A DNA stretch of 64,000 bases from DFXE01 sp032054765 (GCA_032054765.1 DAMBSC010000006.1:1-64000), one strand, 5' to 3'. Numbered from the stretch's first letter, positions 26,845 to 37,273 are shown. Numbers and translations are program-made. The notes: generated by a model from the letters alone, not told the origin.

Positions 26845-26970
26845 GTAAGTATTTCTTTTATATTAACTTGTTATATTAATAGAACAAATATCATTGACAG
26901 AAAGTTTCTTGAAATCGAATCTTAGATATGAAAAAATTTACTTCTGTATTTTATTATAAAATAAAAAATA

Positions 26971-26999
26971 TATATTTGCATTTTAACCGGTTAAAATGC
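26971..26999 (+). promoter_or_regulatory. -7 box with overlapping LacI-type operator
   Basis: TATATTTG at 26971-26978 is followed directly by a perfect 22-bp palindrome at 26978-26999 with core TTTTAACCGGTTAAAA. The CG-centred AACCGGTT is a typical LacI-family operator core. It would cover the transcription start of the operon beginning with the LacI regulator itself, implying autoregulation and induction by a mannoside-derived sugar. Confidence 0.75.
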
Positions 27000-27042
27000 T
27001 TTGTTTATCAAACAATGAATAAAGCAATAACTAAGAAATGAT

Positions 27043-28041
27043 ATGAAAGTTTCAATAAAAGACATAGCTGATTCATTAAATTTATCTAAAGCTACAGTTT
27101 CCTGGATATTATCGGGGCAGGGAGCGAAGAGAGGATTTAGCGAAGCTACCATTAATCGGGTAAAACAATATGCCGAATCGATAAACTACCGTCCTAATTT
27201 ACTGGCTCGTAGCTTATCTATCGGAACTACCAATACAATAGGATTGGTTATTCCTTTCATTGATGATACTTTCTATGCACAAATGATTCAAGCTATTGAG
27301 TTGGAAGCAACAAAAAGCAGGTATGCATTGATAGTCTGTAGTTCTGAAGGCGATAGTAATAAAGAACTGGAGTTAATTCGTATGCTCAAATCCAAACAGG
27401 TGGATGGTATAATAATAGCTCCAACCAAAGGTTCTCAGGAAAATATACTGGCATTAATGAAAGAATCCATACCATTTGTATTGATTGATAGATATTTTCC
27501 GGAAGTAAAGACAAATTTTGTAATTGTAGACAACGAAGAAGGCAGCTATCATGTGGTTAATCATCTTATTCAGAAAGGACGAAAAAAAATAGCTTTAATA
27601 ACTACTGATACACACTTATTTGTCATGAATTTACGTACAAAAGGATATCGTAAAGCATTAGCAGATGCTAAATATTGTAATGATCAAAGAATCGAAATAA
27701 ATATTGACAGACAAAACTACAAATCAGATATTATATTAAAGCTGGACAAATTATTTTCAGAAGTATCAGATATAGACGGATTCTTTTTCTCTACTCATTA
27801 TTTGGCATTGGAGTCCTTACGTTATTTTATAAACAAAAATATAAACTATCATAAATCATTTTTGATGGCGTGTTTTCACGATATGATAACGCTTGATATT
27901 CTTGCACCCGAAATGAATATTTCGTATATGCCTATCGAATCAATGGGTGAAAAAGCTGTCCAGATATTAATTGAAAATGTAAAAAATGAAACCAATGACT
28001 ATCAATGTATCATTATGAATAATACATATTCGTTATATTAA
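27043..28041 (+). CDS. LacI-family transcriptional regulator
   Basis: 332 aa. DNA-binding domain 1-60: SIKDIADSLNLSKATVSWIL, a hinge with YRPNLLARSLS, then a periplasmic-binding-protein-like sensor domain (TNTIGLVIPFIDDTFYAQMIQAIE; DGIIIAPT; FVLIDRYFP). A perfect palindrome lies 44 bases upstream of its start, and GH38 and GH92 genes follow at 12 and 6 bases, so it most likely represses a mannoside-degrading operon and itself. The effector is not known; mannose or a mannobiose derivative is plausible. Confidence 0.92.
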   Translation: MKVSIKDIADSLNLSKATVSWILSGQGAKRGFSEATINRVKQYAESINYRPNLLARSLSIGTTNTIGLVIPFIDDTFYAQMIQAIELEATKSRYALIVCSSEGDSNKELELIRMLKSKQVDGIIIAPTKGSQENILALMKESIPFVLIDRYFPEVKTNFVIVDNEEGSYHVVNHLIQKGRKKIALITTDTHLFVMNLRTKGYRKALADAKYCNDQRIEINIDRQNYKSDIILKLDKLFSEVSDIDGFFFSTHYLALESLRYFINKNINYHKSFLMACFHDMITLDILAPEMNISYMPIESMGEKAVQILIENVKNETNDYQCIIMNNTYSLY

Positions 28042-28053
28042 AACAATAATAAC

Positions 28054-30738
28054 ATGAAACACAAACTACTAATTATCATGCTATGCATACTTTATGTTTA
28101 CCCTGCCATAGCACAGATTGAAAACGGGGTGTACACTTGTGATGAAGAATCGTTCCAACTATTAAAAAAACTGTCTGATTCCCAACTCCGTAATGGCAAT
28201 ATTTTTATCTTTACCACTACACATCAGGATTTAGGTTGGTTGAATAATATCGATGCCTGTATTGCCGATCGCGATACATTATGGTTAACACCTTTTCTTA
28301 GACGACTCGCAGAAGAACCTGATTTCAGAATGGATATAGAACAAACTTCCATCTTACGGGAATACATACATCGGCATCCGGAAACTCATTCATTGATCAG
28401 TAAATATATGAAAGAAGGGCGTATCTGTGTTGGAGGAACTTATATACAACCCTATGAAGAGATGTATTCCGGAGAATCGCTGGCACGTCAGTTTTATTTA
28501 GGAACACGTTGGCTGAAAAAGAATTTTGATGGTTACAATGCATTGTCATATTTCAATGTAGATGTGCCGGGACGTACTTTACAGATGCCGCAAATTATGA
28601 AAAAAGCGGGCATAGATAATTTGGTAATCAGTCGCCATGAGCGTGGATTATTCTATTGGGAAGCTCCAGACGGTTCGCAAGTCCGTTCCTATACACCTGG
28701 ACATTATATCTATTTTTATAATGTATTAGGGAAAGAAGATACTGCAGCCATCAAAGAAATGGCCAAAGAATCTGTTTTATGGTATACAAAATATAATGAT
28801 GTAAAAAAAGCCTGTACAGTGATGCCTGCCATGTTGAACTATGAATTGTCATGGGACAGTAAACCGGTAGCCAACTGTAGTGTCTTTACTCAAAAATGGA
28901 ATAATATCCGTTACATACAAAATGAAGAAACGGGAAAGAAAATGAAAGTACAACTTCCGCAATTCATGTATGCGACAGCCGATGATTTTTTCAATACTTT
29001 GGATAGATCTACATCTTCTTTACCTGTAATAAAGGGAGAACGACCAAACGTATGGCTTTATATTCATGGACCATCTCATGAAAAAGCCATTACAACCAGT
29101 CGTAAAGGAGACCGTATGCTTCCGGCAGCAGAAAAGCTCTCAACTTTCAGGTCTTTAGTAAGAGGGATATATGATATGTATCCATCAGATATGTTGACAA
29201 AAGCCTGGGAAGCTAAAATCTATCCGGATCACGGATGGGGTGGAAACGGTGGTATAATAACTGACAATACATTCCATCAAAAATATGAATATGCTCTTGA
29301 TATAGCAGATAAAATAGTAAACAGCCAATCCGCAGCATTGGCCTCGTTAGTAGAAACACAGCAAAGTAGAGGACGCGCTATAGTTTTATTCAATAATTTG
29401 TCATTCAATCGCACAAGTCCTGCTTGTGTAGAAGTATGTTTTGAACAAGGATATGGTAGTCAACTGGGGGTCAAAGACTGTAATGGGAAAATAATCCCTT
29501 CTCAATTAACCGATATTACTTACTATCCTGATCATACCATTGAAAAAGCCCAACTTCATTTCATTGCTGAAGAGATGCCATCTATGGGATTGAAAACTTA
29601 TTATATAACTCCTTCTGAACCATCGAATAATCATCCATCAAAAGTTTTTACAAATAATATTGAGAATAAATACTATAGGATAGAACTTATTGATGGTGGC
29701 ATTAAGCAAATAACTGATAAAGAAAATGGACGACCATTATTAAATACAGAGAAATTCCTGGGAGGAGAAGTTATTACTATGCATTCATTTGGAAATGGAG
29801 CAGGGGAGTTCGATGCTGTTCAACAACCCGACATGGAAGGTTTCGATAAAACCTCTAACCATTCTTCCTCTTGGGTACTTTTAGAAGATGGTCCGGTCTT
29901 TTCATCCTACAAATTACGAACTCCTATTAGGAATGCTGTTATAGAACAAGTATTACGTGTTTATCACCAAACAAAAAAAATTGACATTGATGTCGCTTTA
30001 CTGAATTGGGATGGCGTTATGTTTCGTGAATACCGACAAATGTGGCCATTAGCCTTCGAACAATCTATTGTATCCTATGAAGTTCCATTTGGAGCATTAA
30101 CAGTTTGTCAGGATGAAATGCCTGGAGCAGCCGGAGAACGCTATTATGTAGAAAACAAGGAACAACATCCAAGGGGAATTGGCAACTGGCTGAGTGCTAC
30201 GGATGGAGAATATGCAGTTACCTTAAGCTCATCCGTAGCTGTAGCTGATTATATAGATCCTACCAATAATCCGGTTAAATATACTATATTACAGCCGATT
30301 TTGCTGGCTTCCAGAAAAAGCTGTCATCCGTTAGGGAATGATTTTTTTCAGCCTGGTGACCATTTCTATCATTTCTCACTAACATCCCATCCTGTTGGTG
30401 AAGCTAAAAGAGAAATGTTTGGTCTATCGGCGAACGAACCTTTAATTGCCGTTTATAATCCGGACACATATATCAATGCTTCTCTTCCTGAGCAATACTC
30501 GTTCGTGTCATTAAACAATCCAAACGTAATTATTACTACTATAAAAAAATGCGAAGACGATAATAGTATGATTATCCGTCTTTATAACTGTACAGATAGA
30601 GAAGAGAAAGTAGAATTAACTTTACATACCACTCCTAAAGAGATAATCCGGACAAATCTGATTGAAGAAGAACTGGAATCTGTCAGTGAAATCACACTAA
30701 ATAAATATGCTATAGAAACTTATAAGATAAAACTTTAA
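28054..30738 (+). CDS. GH38-like alpha-mannosidase
   Basis: 894 aa with a signal peptide (about 1-21, YVYPAIAQ). The catalytic barrel begins with FTTTHQDLGWLNN, carrying the metal-binding His and Asp, and includes FNVDVPGRTLQMPQIMKKAGI with the likely nucleophile Asp in the NVD motif. Downstream are the helical bundle and beta-sandwich domains typical of the family. This is a periplasmic-type variant rather than the cytosolic MngB type. Together with the next gene, a GH92 exo-mannosidase, it suggests degradation of alpha-mannosides such as high-mannose N-glycans or yeast mannan. Linkage specificity is not determined. Confidence 0.85.
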   Translation: MKHKLLIIMLCILYVYPAIAQIENGVYTCDEESFQLLKKLSDSQLRNGNIFIFTTTHQDLGWLNNIDACIADRDTLWLTPFLRRLAEEPDFRMDIEQTSILREYIHRHPETHSLISKYMKEGRICVGGTYIQPYEEMYSGESLARQFYLGTRWLKKNFDGYNALSYFNVDVPGRTLQMPQIMKKAGIDNLVISRHERGLFYWEAPDGSQVRSYTPGHYIYFYNVLGKEDTAAIKEMAKESVLWYTKYNDVKKACTVMPAMLNYELSWDSKPVANCSVFTQKWNNIRYIQNEETGKKMKVQLPQFMYATADDFFNTLDRSTSSLPVIKGERPNVWLYIHGPSHEKAITTSRKGDRMLPAAEKLSTFRSLVRGIYDMYPSDMLTKAWEAKIYPDHGWGGNGGIITDNTFHQKYEYALDIADKIVNSQSAALASLVETQQSRGRAIVLFNNLSFNRTSPACVEVCFEQGYGSQLGVKDCNGKIIPSQLTDITYYPDHTIEKAQLHFIAEEMPSMGLKTYYITPSEPSNNHPSKVFTNNIENKYYRIELIDGGIKQITDKENGRPLLNTEKFLGGEVITMHSFGNGAGEFDAVQQPDMEGFDKTSNHSSSWVLLEDGPVFSSYKLRTPIRNAVIEQVLRVYHQTKKIDIDVALLNWDGVMFREYRQMWPLAFEQSIVSYEVPFGALTVCQDEMPGAAGERYYVENKEQHPRGIGNWLSATDGEYAVTLSSSVAVADYIDPTNNPVKYTILQPILLASRKSCHPLGNDFFQPGDHFYHFSLTSHPVGEAKREMFGLSANEPLIAVYNPDTYINASLPEQYSFVSLNNPNVIITTIKKCEDDNSMIIRLYNCTDREEKVELTLHTTPKEIIRTNLIEEELESVSEITLNKYAIETYKIKL

Positions 30739-30744
30739 AAAAAC

Positions 30745-33102
30745 ATGAAATCATACATCATTACTCTAATAATAGGAATAGGATTATTAACAGGTTGTAC
30801 ATCTTCCGACAAACCTGTTAATCTAGAAAAAGAATCCCTAACACAATATGTGGAGCCTCGTATAGGCACTGCCCATTGCCGTTGGTTCCATTTTGCTCCG
30901 GGTGCATTACCTTTCGGGTTAGCTAAACCAGCACCGGCAACAAACGCAAGTATAGGAAATAAGTCAGGATGGGAAGCTACAGGATATGATTACAGAGATA
31001 GTTCTATTGAAGGATTTCCCTGCCTGCATGAGTTTCAGGTAGGAGGCATTGTTCTGATGCCTACAACAGGTCCGTTAAAAACTATTCCGGGAGCCATTAA
31101 CTCTTCTGGTGAAGGCTATCGTTCTACTTTTGATCATAACAACGAAGTTGCAACAGCTGGATATTATTCAGTATTATTGAAAGATTATGATATTATAGCA
31201 GAACTTACTGCTACAAAACGTGTCGCTTATCAACGTTTTACTTTTCCACAAAGTGACAGTAGCCGTATTTTATTTGATATAGGAAATCGTCAGGGAGATA
31301 GTGGCCCTGCAATAGATGCTGAAGTTAATATTGTTGATGATAATCTTGTAGAAGGCTGGGTTACGACTCTTCCAGAATATAGTAAAAAGTATCAGGATGG
31401 AGCAACGGTTACGATGTATTTCTCTGCTAAGTTAGATAAACAAGCGGAATCTTTTGGTACATTCATTCATGAAAATGTGAAAGAAAACGCAAGTTCTGTA
31501 AAAGGTGTTGGATCAGGAGTTTATTTAAATTATAATACAAAAAAAGGTGAAACTATCACCGCTAAAGTCGGATTATCCTACACTTCTGTTGCTAATGCCA
31601 GATTAAATCGGGAAATGGAAACAGAAAACGGAAAACTTACATTCGATGAAGTCCGTGAAAAATCAGAACGTACGTGGGAAGAGTACCTGGGACGTATTCG
31701 GGTAGAAACTCCGGTAAAAGAAGATAAAGTAAAATTCTATACCGGATTATATCATGCTGTATTAGGTCGTGGGCTTGCCAGTGATATTAATGGAGCATAC
31801 CCACGTAATGATGGAACAGTCGGACAAATCCCTCTAAAAGACGGAAAACCTGCATTTTCTTTTTATAATACAGACGGGATATGGGGAGGTCAATGGAATC
31901 TTATTCAGGTATGGGCATTGGCATACCCTGAATACTTGTCTGATTTTGTAAGCACGCACTTGCAAGTATACAAAGATGCCGGTTGGTTGGCCGACGGTAT
32001 TGCCTGCAGCCGATATATATCCGGAGTAGGAACCAATCAGTTAGGAAATGTTATTGCAGCAGCATATTTATGCGGAATACGTGATTTCGATATCGAAGCA
32101 GGATATGCAGCAGCCCGAAAGAACGAATTAGATGGTAAAAACCGTCCAATGGGAGCAGGCAAAATAGATACTGACAAATTTGTAAAGTATGGCTATGTTC
32201 CACATTTGGATAAAGGTTCCTGGCCTGATGAATCCTGGATGTTTTCTGCTTCCCATACATTGGAGTATTCTTTTGGTGCTTACGCGGTAGCTCAAATGGC
32301 AAAAGCCCTCGGACATGAAGATGATTATACTATCTTAATGGATCTTTCTAAGGGATGGGAGCGTATTTATGATCCGGAACTCAACCTTATTCGTCCGAAA
32401 ACAGAAGATGGCAAATTTATAGATAATTTTGATCCTATGCAGGTATGGAGAGGATTTCAGGAAGGAAATGCCTATCAGTATACTTTTTATGTTCCTCATG
32501 ATGCAAAAGCTTTAATAGACAAAATGAGGAAAGAAGAATTTAACCAACGGTTAGACAGTATCTTCATTGTTTCTCAGGAAAAAATATTTAGCGGAGGATT
32601 AGAAATCGACGCTTTCTCTGGACTAAGAACTCTATATAATCAGGGAAATCAACCTTGTCTACATATCCCGTGGTTGTTCAATGAATCCGGCAAGCCTTCA
32701 TTGACGCAGAAATGGGTACGTGCCATCTTAGATGAATTTTATGGAACAGATGGAATCCATGGATATGGTTACGGACAAGACGAAGATCAGGGGCAATTAG
32801 GAGCATGGTTTGTTATTTCATCATTGGGCTTGTTCGACATTACCGGATTAGCCAATATCAATCCTTCTTTTACAATCGGAAGTCCTTTGTTTAATAAGAT
32901 TACTATTCAATTAAACAAGGAGTACTACCAGGGAGATACTTTTGTAATTGAAGCAAAGAACAATAGTATGGAAAATAAATATATACAAACCCACCTGTTA
33001 AATGGCAAGAAGATGGAAAGCCTACGTATACCTTTCAATACAGTTACGTCTGGAGGAAAGCTCGAACTGGAGATGTCTGCCCAGCCGTTAACTAGTAAAT
33101 AG
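30745..33102 (+). CDS. GH92-family alpha-mannosidase lipoprotein
   Basis: 785 aa; lipobox Cys18 (LLTGC). Motifs: YVEPRIGTAHCRWFHFAPGALPFG at the N-terminus, HEFQVGGI, VWRGFQEGNAYQYTFYVPHD, GNQPCLHIPWLFNESGKPSLTQ, and a GQDEDQGQLGAWFVISSLGLF loop that holds acidic active-site residues. GH92 enzymes are Ca2+-dependent inverting exo-alpha-mannosidases. In better known members the loop reads GNEPSHHIPY; the Gln and Cys-Leu here place this protein in a divergent subgroup, so activity on alpha-1,2 links should not be assumed. Last gene of the LacI-GH38-GH92 operon, followed by a long hairpin. Confidence 0.88.
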   Translation: MKSYIITLIIGIGLLTGCTSSDKPVNLEKESLTQYVEPRIGTAHCRWFHFAPGALPFGLAKPAPATNASIGNKSGWEATGYDYRDSSIEGFPCLHEFQVGGIVLMPTTGPLKTIPGAINSSGEGYRSTFDHNNEVATAGYYSVLLKDYDIIAELTATKRVAYQRFTFPQSDSSRILFDIGNRQGDSGPAIDAEVNIVDDNLVEGWVTTLPEYSKKYQDGATVTMYFSAKLDKQAESFGTFIHENVKENASSVKGVGSGVYLNYNTKKGETITAKVGLSYTSVANARLNREMETENGKLTFDEVREKSERTWEEYLGRIRVETPVKEDKVKFYTGLYHAVLGRGLASDINGAYPRNDGTVGQIPLKDGKPAFSFYNTDGIWGGQWNLIQVWALAYPEYLSDFVSTHLQVYKDAGWLADGIACSRYISGVGTNQLGNVIAAAYLCGIRDFDIEAGYAAARKNELDGKNRPMGAGKIDTDKFVKYGYVPHLDKGSWPDESWMFSASHTLEYSFGAYAVAQMAKALGHEDDYTILMDLSKGWERIYDPELNLIRPKTEDGKFIDNFDPMQVWRGFQEGNAYQYTFYVPHDAKALIDKMRKEEFNQRLDSIFIVSQEKIFSGGLEIDAFSGLRTLYNQGNQPCLHIPWLFNESGKPSLTQKWVRAILDEFYGTDGIHGYGYGQDEDQGQLGAWFVISSLGLFDITGLANINPSFTIGSPLFNKITIQLNKEYYQGDTFVIEAKNNSMENKYIQTHLLNGKKMESLRIPFNTVTSGGKLELEMSAQPLTSK

Positions 33103-33138
33103 CTTCCATTTCCCTACATACAGATGATTTCTGTAACT

Positions 33139-33220
33139 ATCTCTCCTCTGTCACAACAACATTGAAACCTTGTCTAAATGCGAAATAAAGGTTTCAATAC
33201 TGTTCTGACAGAGAAGAGAT
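33139..33220. terminator. Two-stage hairpin between convergent genes
   Basis: Outer arms 33139-33153 and 33206-33220 (ATCTCTCCTCTGTCA-type, one mismatch) enclose inner arms 33161-33171 and 33188-33198 (ATTGAAACCTT). It lies between the GH92 gene and the plug-protein gene that ends at 33243, and could stop transcription from both sides. Confidence 0.65.
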
Positions 33221-33242
33221 AAAATGAGAAAATAATATTTAC

Positions 33243-34577
33243 CTATAAAATATTCATAGCATTCTTTATTGTACTTATTCCGATCAGTCTGTCATAACGA
33301 CTTCCCATAGGACGAAAATACACAAGTATAGTATACTGATTTTCCGTTTGATAGAAATTACCCTCAATTATACCTGTTTGACCTTTCGTTTCTGTATTGG
33401 GTACAAATAAATATTGGTAATTATAGATTCCTTGCTTCAATAAAACAGATTTTTCATAACAACCAGTATCAAAATTATATCCCATTTTACTATCTTCTCC
33501 CAATACATTATTATATATGTCACCATTCAGATACATAATACCATCAGGCAATGGATCACTCAACAAAGCAAAGTGAACAATATAATAATCAGCCTCAGTA
33601 TCCGGATCGTTGCAATTGCTACAACGAATAAAAAAATGTCCATTCTGATCCTGATCGTATTGATATGATACATTATTTCGCACATGATCAGGAATTAATT
33701 GTATATGATAGTAGGGATTATGATATTGTATGTCCTGAACACCCATTCCATTATACTTATTACTTAAAAATTCTATTCGTCGGTATTCATTACCTGCTTC
33801 AAATATCAGATCGCGGTTATGGTCATATACTAATTGTCCATCAAGTATAGTTGTTGGTTTTAAATTAGTGATCAAATTATCCTTCCTGTTATTTTGCAAT
33901 ACAAATATTTTTAAATCAGTTTGCGGATAAGTAATAGGTAAATTCCTATGATTAATAGAAAAACTTACTTGTTGATGTTCCCTGTTTACATCTATCATCG
34001 TATTACCACTCACCGTTGTACTGATCGAAACCAATGGTTCTACTATTGAAAAACAAGCTGTTAATAATATTATATCTGGTTGACCTTCCTTATATACCTG
34101 TACAACATAATTACCCGATACTTTTAATTGTATATCATCATTGGGCAATAGTAAACGATAATTAGTATATTGAGTGGTAGTGGTAATAGAATTGGCAAAG
34201 TCTTCTATAGTAAGCCCCTGAAATCCATCCATATATTCAATAGGAGAGAGGGACGATTGTTTCCAGTCTGCATCACAATGAATAATAGAATAAGCAAACC
34301 GGTTATAATTATGATCCATAGCATCGAAATTAATCTCAATCAGGTCTTCACCGTTTAATTCTATAATAGGATCAGATATTATATGTCCTTCCTGTTTTAC
34401 CTGAAGTGTTTTTATCAATTTACTGCTTATTTCGGTTTGATATATTTTTTGTGCGGAGATGTTTAATAAACTGAATAAACTCAATAGACTCAATAGACTG
34501 AATTTTCGAAATTCATTCAGTATAATTCGTTCATTCAATCCACTCATTCTATTGGGTTTATTCTGTTTAATCTTCAT
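33243..34577 (-). CDS. Type IX secretion system plug protein family (DUF5103)
   Basis: 444 aa. The export signal is unusual: a long polar N-region (to about residue 27) then FSLLSLLSLFSLLNISAQ, whose repetition comes from DNA of the CTCAATAGACT type. The mature protein has the domains I recall for DUF5103: QTEISSKLIKTLQVKQEG..., DPIIELNGEDLIEINFDAM, RFAYSIIHCDADWKQSSLSPIEYMDGF, and a C-terminal MGYNFDTGCYEKSVLLKQGIYNYQYLF. Members of this family plug the SprA translocon of the type IX system in flavobacteria. No other T9SS gene is in the window. Identity rests on memory of the family pattern. Confidence 0.8.
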   Translation of the reverse strand: MKIKQNKPNRMSGLNERIILNEFRKFSLLSLLSLFSLLNISAQKIYQTEISSKLIKTLQVKQEGHIISDPIIELNGEDLIEINFDAMDHNYNRFAYSIIHCDADWKQSSLSPIEYMDGFQGLTIEDFANSITTTTQYTNYRLLLPNDDIQLKVSGNYVVQVYKEGQPDIILLTACFSIVEPLVSISTTVSGNTMIDVNREHQQVSFSINHRNLPITYPQTDLKIFVLQNNRKDNLITNLKPTTILDGQLVYDHNRDLIFEAGNEYRRIEFLSNKYNGMGVQDIQYHNPYYHIQLIPDHVRNNVSYQYDQDQNGHFFIRCSNCNDPDTEADYYIVHFALLSDPLPDGIMYLNGDIYNNVLGEDSKMGYNFDTGCYEKSVLLKQGIYNYQYLFVPNTETKGQTGIIEGNFYQTENQYTILVYFRPMGSRYDRLIGISTIKNAMNIL

Positions 34578-34637
34578 ATTATGGAATTTTTTCTTTAATT
34601 ATTTTCTTTAACTGTTCTTAAGCATAAAAATAATATG

Positions 34638-34645
34638 TACTTTTG
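34638..34645 (+). promoter_or_regulatory. nqrA: -7 box for the nqr operon
   Basis: TACTTTTG matches TAnnTTTG, 35 bases before the nqrA ATG. The short leader can form an 8-bp stem (CTAAAATT with AATTTTAG, about 34648-34672). Confidence 0.5.
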
Positions 34646-34680
34646 CGCTAAAATTACATAAAAACAATTTTAGTTGTATC

Positions 34681-36030
34681 ATGGCAAATGTAATAAAGAT
34701 TAAAAAAGGTTTAGACATTAATCTGAAAGGCAAAGCTTCTGATGTACTTTTGACTGGCAAAAAGAGTGATAGTTATGCTATTGTTCCCGACAGCTTTAAC
34801 GGTATTATTCCTAAAGTTATTGCTAAGGTAGGAGATAAAGTCAAAGCCGGGTCCGTTCTTATGACGGATAAAAACCGACCGGAGATCAGGTTTGTTTCCC
34901 CCGTTAGTGGTGAAGTAATTGCCGTTAATCGTGGAGAGAAGCGTAAAGTACTAAGTATCGTTGTAAAACCGGACGCCGAAATTGAATACGAGGAATTTGG
35001 TAAAAAGAATATTTCTTCATTGAATGCTGATGGCATTAAGGAGGCTATTCTTGCTGCTGGTATCTGGCCGTTTATCAAACAACGTCCTTATGACATTGTA
35101 GCTTCTCCGGTAGAATCACCACGTGATGTCTTTGTTTCAACGTATTTTTCTGCTCCTTTAGCTCCTGACTTTGAGTTTATTGTAAAAGGGCAGGAAGCAG
35201 ATTTCCAAACAGGACTGGATGCACTTTCTAAACTTACTTCCGGTAAAGTATATGTAGGAGTAAAAAAAGGTTCGTCTTTAAAACTGAATGGTGTCGAAAG
35301 AATCGAAGTAGAAGGTCCACATCCTGCTGGAAATGTAGGGGTTTTAATCAATCATGTAAAACAAGTCAATAAAGGTGAAACTGTATGGACTATCAATCCT
35401 GATGATGTAATTCTTATCGGACGCTTATTTAATAAAGGTATTGCAGATTTTACACGCTTAGTTATTATTACCGGTTCTGAAACGACCGAAAGGGGATACA
35501 TTAAAACTATAGCCGGATGTACGATCAAGAGTTTGACAGATGGCAAGATACTTGAAGGAAAAGAACATATCCGAATCATTAGTGGTAATGTGTTGAGTGG
35601 GCATAAAGTAGGTAAAGATGATTATCTATATGCTTATGATAATCAAGTTACTGTTATTCCCGAAGGTGATGATAAGAATGAGTTTGTAGGTTGGGCTACG
35701 CCTGGTTTTGGAAAGTTCAGTATGAGTCGTACTTATTTCAGCTGGTTATCAGGGAAGAATAAGGAATACGTAATTGATGCTCGAATCAGAGGTGGAAAAC
35801 GTGCCATGATCATGTCTAATGAGTACGACAGGGTATTCCCGATGGATATTTTGCCTGAATACTTATTGAAAGCTATTATTACATTTGATATTGACAAAAT
35901 GGAGAACCTTGGCATCTATGAAATAGCTCCTGAAGACTTTGCTCTTTGTGAATTTGTAGATACTTCAAAGATTGAAATCCAGAAGATTGTACGTAACGGC
36001 TTAGATCTGTTATACAAAGAAATGAATTAA
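34681..36030 (+). CDS. nqrA: Na+-NQR subunit A
   Basis: 449 aa, the cytosolic peripheral subunit of the Na+-translocating NADH:quinone reductase. N-terminal lipoyl-like domain (IKIKKGLDINLKGKAS...; VKAGSVLMTDKNRPEIRFVSPVSGEVIAVNRGEKRKVLSIVV) and conserved GIWPFIKQRPYDIVASP and VGVLINHVKQVNKGETVWTI blocks. It heads a six-gene operon nqrABCDEF ending at 40518, which supplies the sodium-motive force coupled to NADH oxidation. Subunit A contacts B near the quinone-binding region. Length and order match other Bacteroidales. Confidence 0.97.
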   Translation: MANVIKIKKGLDINLKGKASDVLLTGKKSDSYAIVPDSFNGIIPKVIAKVGDKVKAGSVLMTDKNRPEIRFVSPVSGEVIAVNRGEKRKVLSIVVKPDAEIEYEEFGKKNISSLNADGIKEAILAAGIWPFIKQRPYDIVASPVESPRDVFVSTYFSAPLAPDFEFIVKGQEADFQTGLDALSKLTSGKVYVGVKKGSSLKLNGVERIEVEGPHPAGNVGVLINHVKQVNKGETVWTINPDDVILIGRLFNKGIADFTRLVIITGSETTERGYIKTIAGCTIKSLTDGKILEGKEHIRIISGNVLSGHKVGKDDYLYAYDNQVTVIPEGDDKNEFVGWATPGFGKFSMSRTYFSWLSGKNKEYVIDARIRGGKRAMIMSNEYDRVFPMDILPEYLLKAIITFDIDKMENLGIYEIAPEDFALCEFVDTSKIEIQKIVRNGLDLLYKEMN

Positions 36031-36052
36031 TAACAATTAAACTTAGAATACA

Positions 36053-37261
36053 TTGAAAGCGTTAAGGAATTATCTAAACAAGATTAAGCCCCACTTTGAG
36101 AAAGGCGGAAAGCTGTCGATGTTCCAATCTGTATTTGACGGTTTCGAAACATTTCTGTTTGTTCCGAACAAGACCTCAAAATCAGGTGTTCATATACACG
36201 ATAGTATAGATTCAAAGCGTACCATGTCGATGGTTATTATTGCTTTGATGCCGGCTTTACTTTTTGGTATGTATAATACCGGTTACCAACATTATCTGGC
36301 AATCGGACAAGATCCGGGCTTCTGGATGACTTTTCTTTTTGGTTTTCTGGCTGTATTGCCTAAAATCGTTGTTTCGTATGTTGTAGGACTTGGCATCGAG
36401 TTTGTTGTTGCCCAGTGGAAAAAAGAGGAAATACAGGAAGGTTTCCTTGTATCAGGTATGCTGATACCTATGATCGTGCCTATCGATACTCCATTATGGA
36501 TGATTGCAGTAGCTACTGCTTTTGCTGTCGTTTTTGCTAAAGAAGTTTTTGGAGGTACAGGATATAATGTATTTAATGTAGCGTTGGTAACACGTGCATT
36601 TTTATTCTTTGCTTATCCGGCGGCTATGTCAGGAGATGAAGTATGGGTACGTACGGCTGATACTTTCGGCATTGGTGGCGGACAGGTAGTTGATGCTTTT
36701 TCCGGTGCAACCCCATTAGGACAAGTCAGTATAGCCGGCAAAGAACTGATCGGTTCATTTCAAACTGTTGATATATTAGGTAATCCGCTAACTGTTTTAG
36801 ATATGTTTATCGGATTGATACCAGGGTCTATTGCAGAGACATCTGTATTGGCAATACTTCTTGGTGCGATAATACTGATCTTTACAGGTGTTGCCAGTTG
36901 GAAAACGATGCTTTCATGCTTCATAGGCGGCGCTTTTATGGCTGCTATATTTAATATGGTAGGAACTACGGTTGCTATGACAGTTTCTCCAGTGGATCAT
37001 TTATTCCTGGGAGGTTTTGCTTTTGGCGCTGTATTTATGGCTACCGATCCGGTGACTTCTGCCCGCACGGAAACAGGTAAATATATCTATGGTTTCCTTA
37101 TAGGTGCAATGGCAATTATCATTCGTGTTCTTAATCCGGGATACCCAGAAGGTATGATGCTTGCTATCTTATTGATGAATATATTTGCTCCGCTTATCGA
37201 CTACTACGTTGTAGAAGGCAATGTAAAACGTCGTCTGAAAAGAGCTGCAAAACAAATTTAA
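36053..37261 (+). CDS. nqrB: Na+-NQR subunit B
   Basis: 402 aa from a TTG codon at 36053; the start MKALRNYLNKIKPHFEKGGKL is the conserved N-terminus, so the TTG is accepted. Integral membrane protein with multiple helices. The FMN-linking threonine is expected in AFSGATPLGQV, and MATDPVTSARTETGKYIYGF is a family block. It carries a covalent FMN plus riboflavin and forms part of the Na+ path. Spaced 22 bases from nqrA and 12 bases from nqrC. Confidence 0.96.
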   Translation: MKALRNYLNKIKPHFEKGGKLSMFQSVFDGFETFLFVPNKTSKSGVHIHDSIDSKRTMSMVIIALMPALLFGMYNTGYQHYLAIGQDPGFWMTFLFGFLAVLPKIVVSYVVGLGIEFVVAQWKKEEIQEGFLVSGMLIPMIVPIDTPLWMIAVATAFAVVFAKEVFGGTGYNVFNVALVTRAFLFFAYPAAMSGDEVWVRTADTFGIGGGQVVDAFSGATPLGQVSIAGKELIGSFQTVDILGNPLTVLDMFIGLIPGSIAETSVLAILLGAIILIFTGVASWKTMLSCFIGGAFMAAIFNMVGTTVAMTVSPVDHLFLGGFAFGAVFMATDPVTSARTETGKYIYGFLIGAMAIIIRVLNPGYPEGMMLAILLMNIFAPLIDYYVVEGNVKRRLKRAAKQI

Positions 37262-37273
37262 AAATATAGAGCT

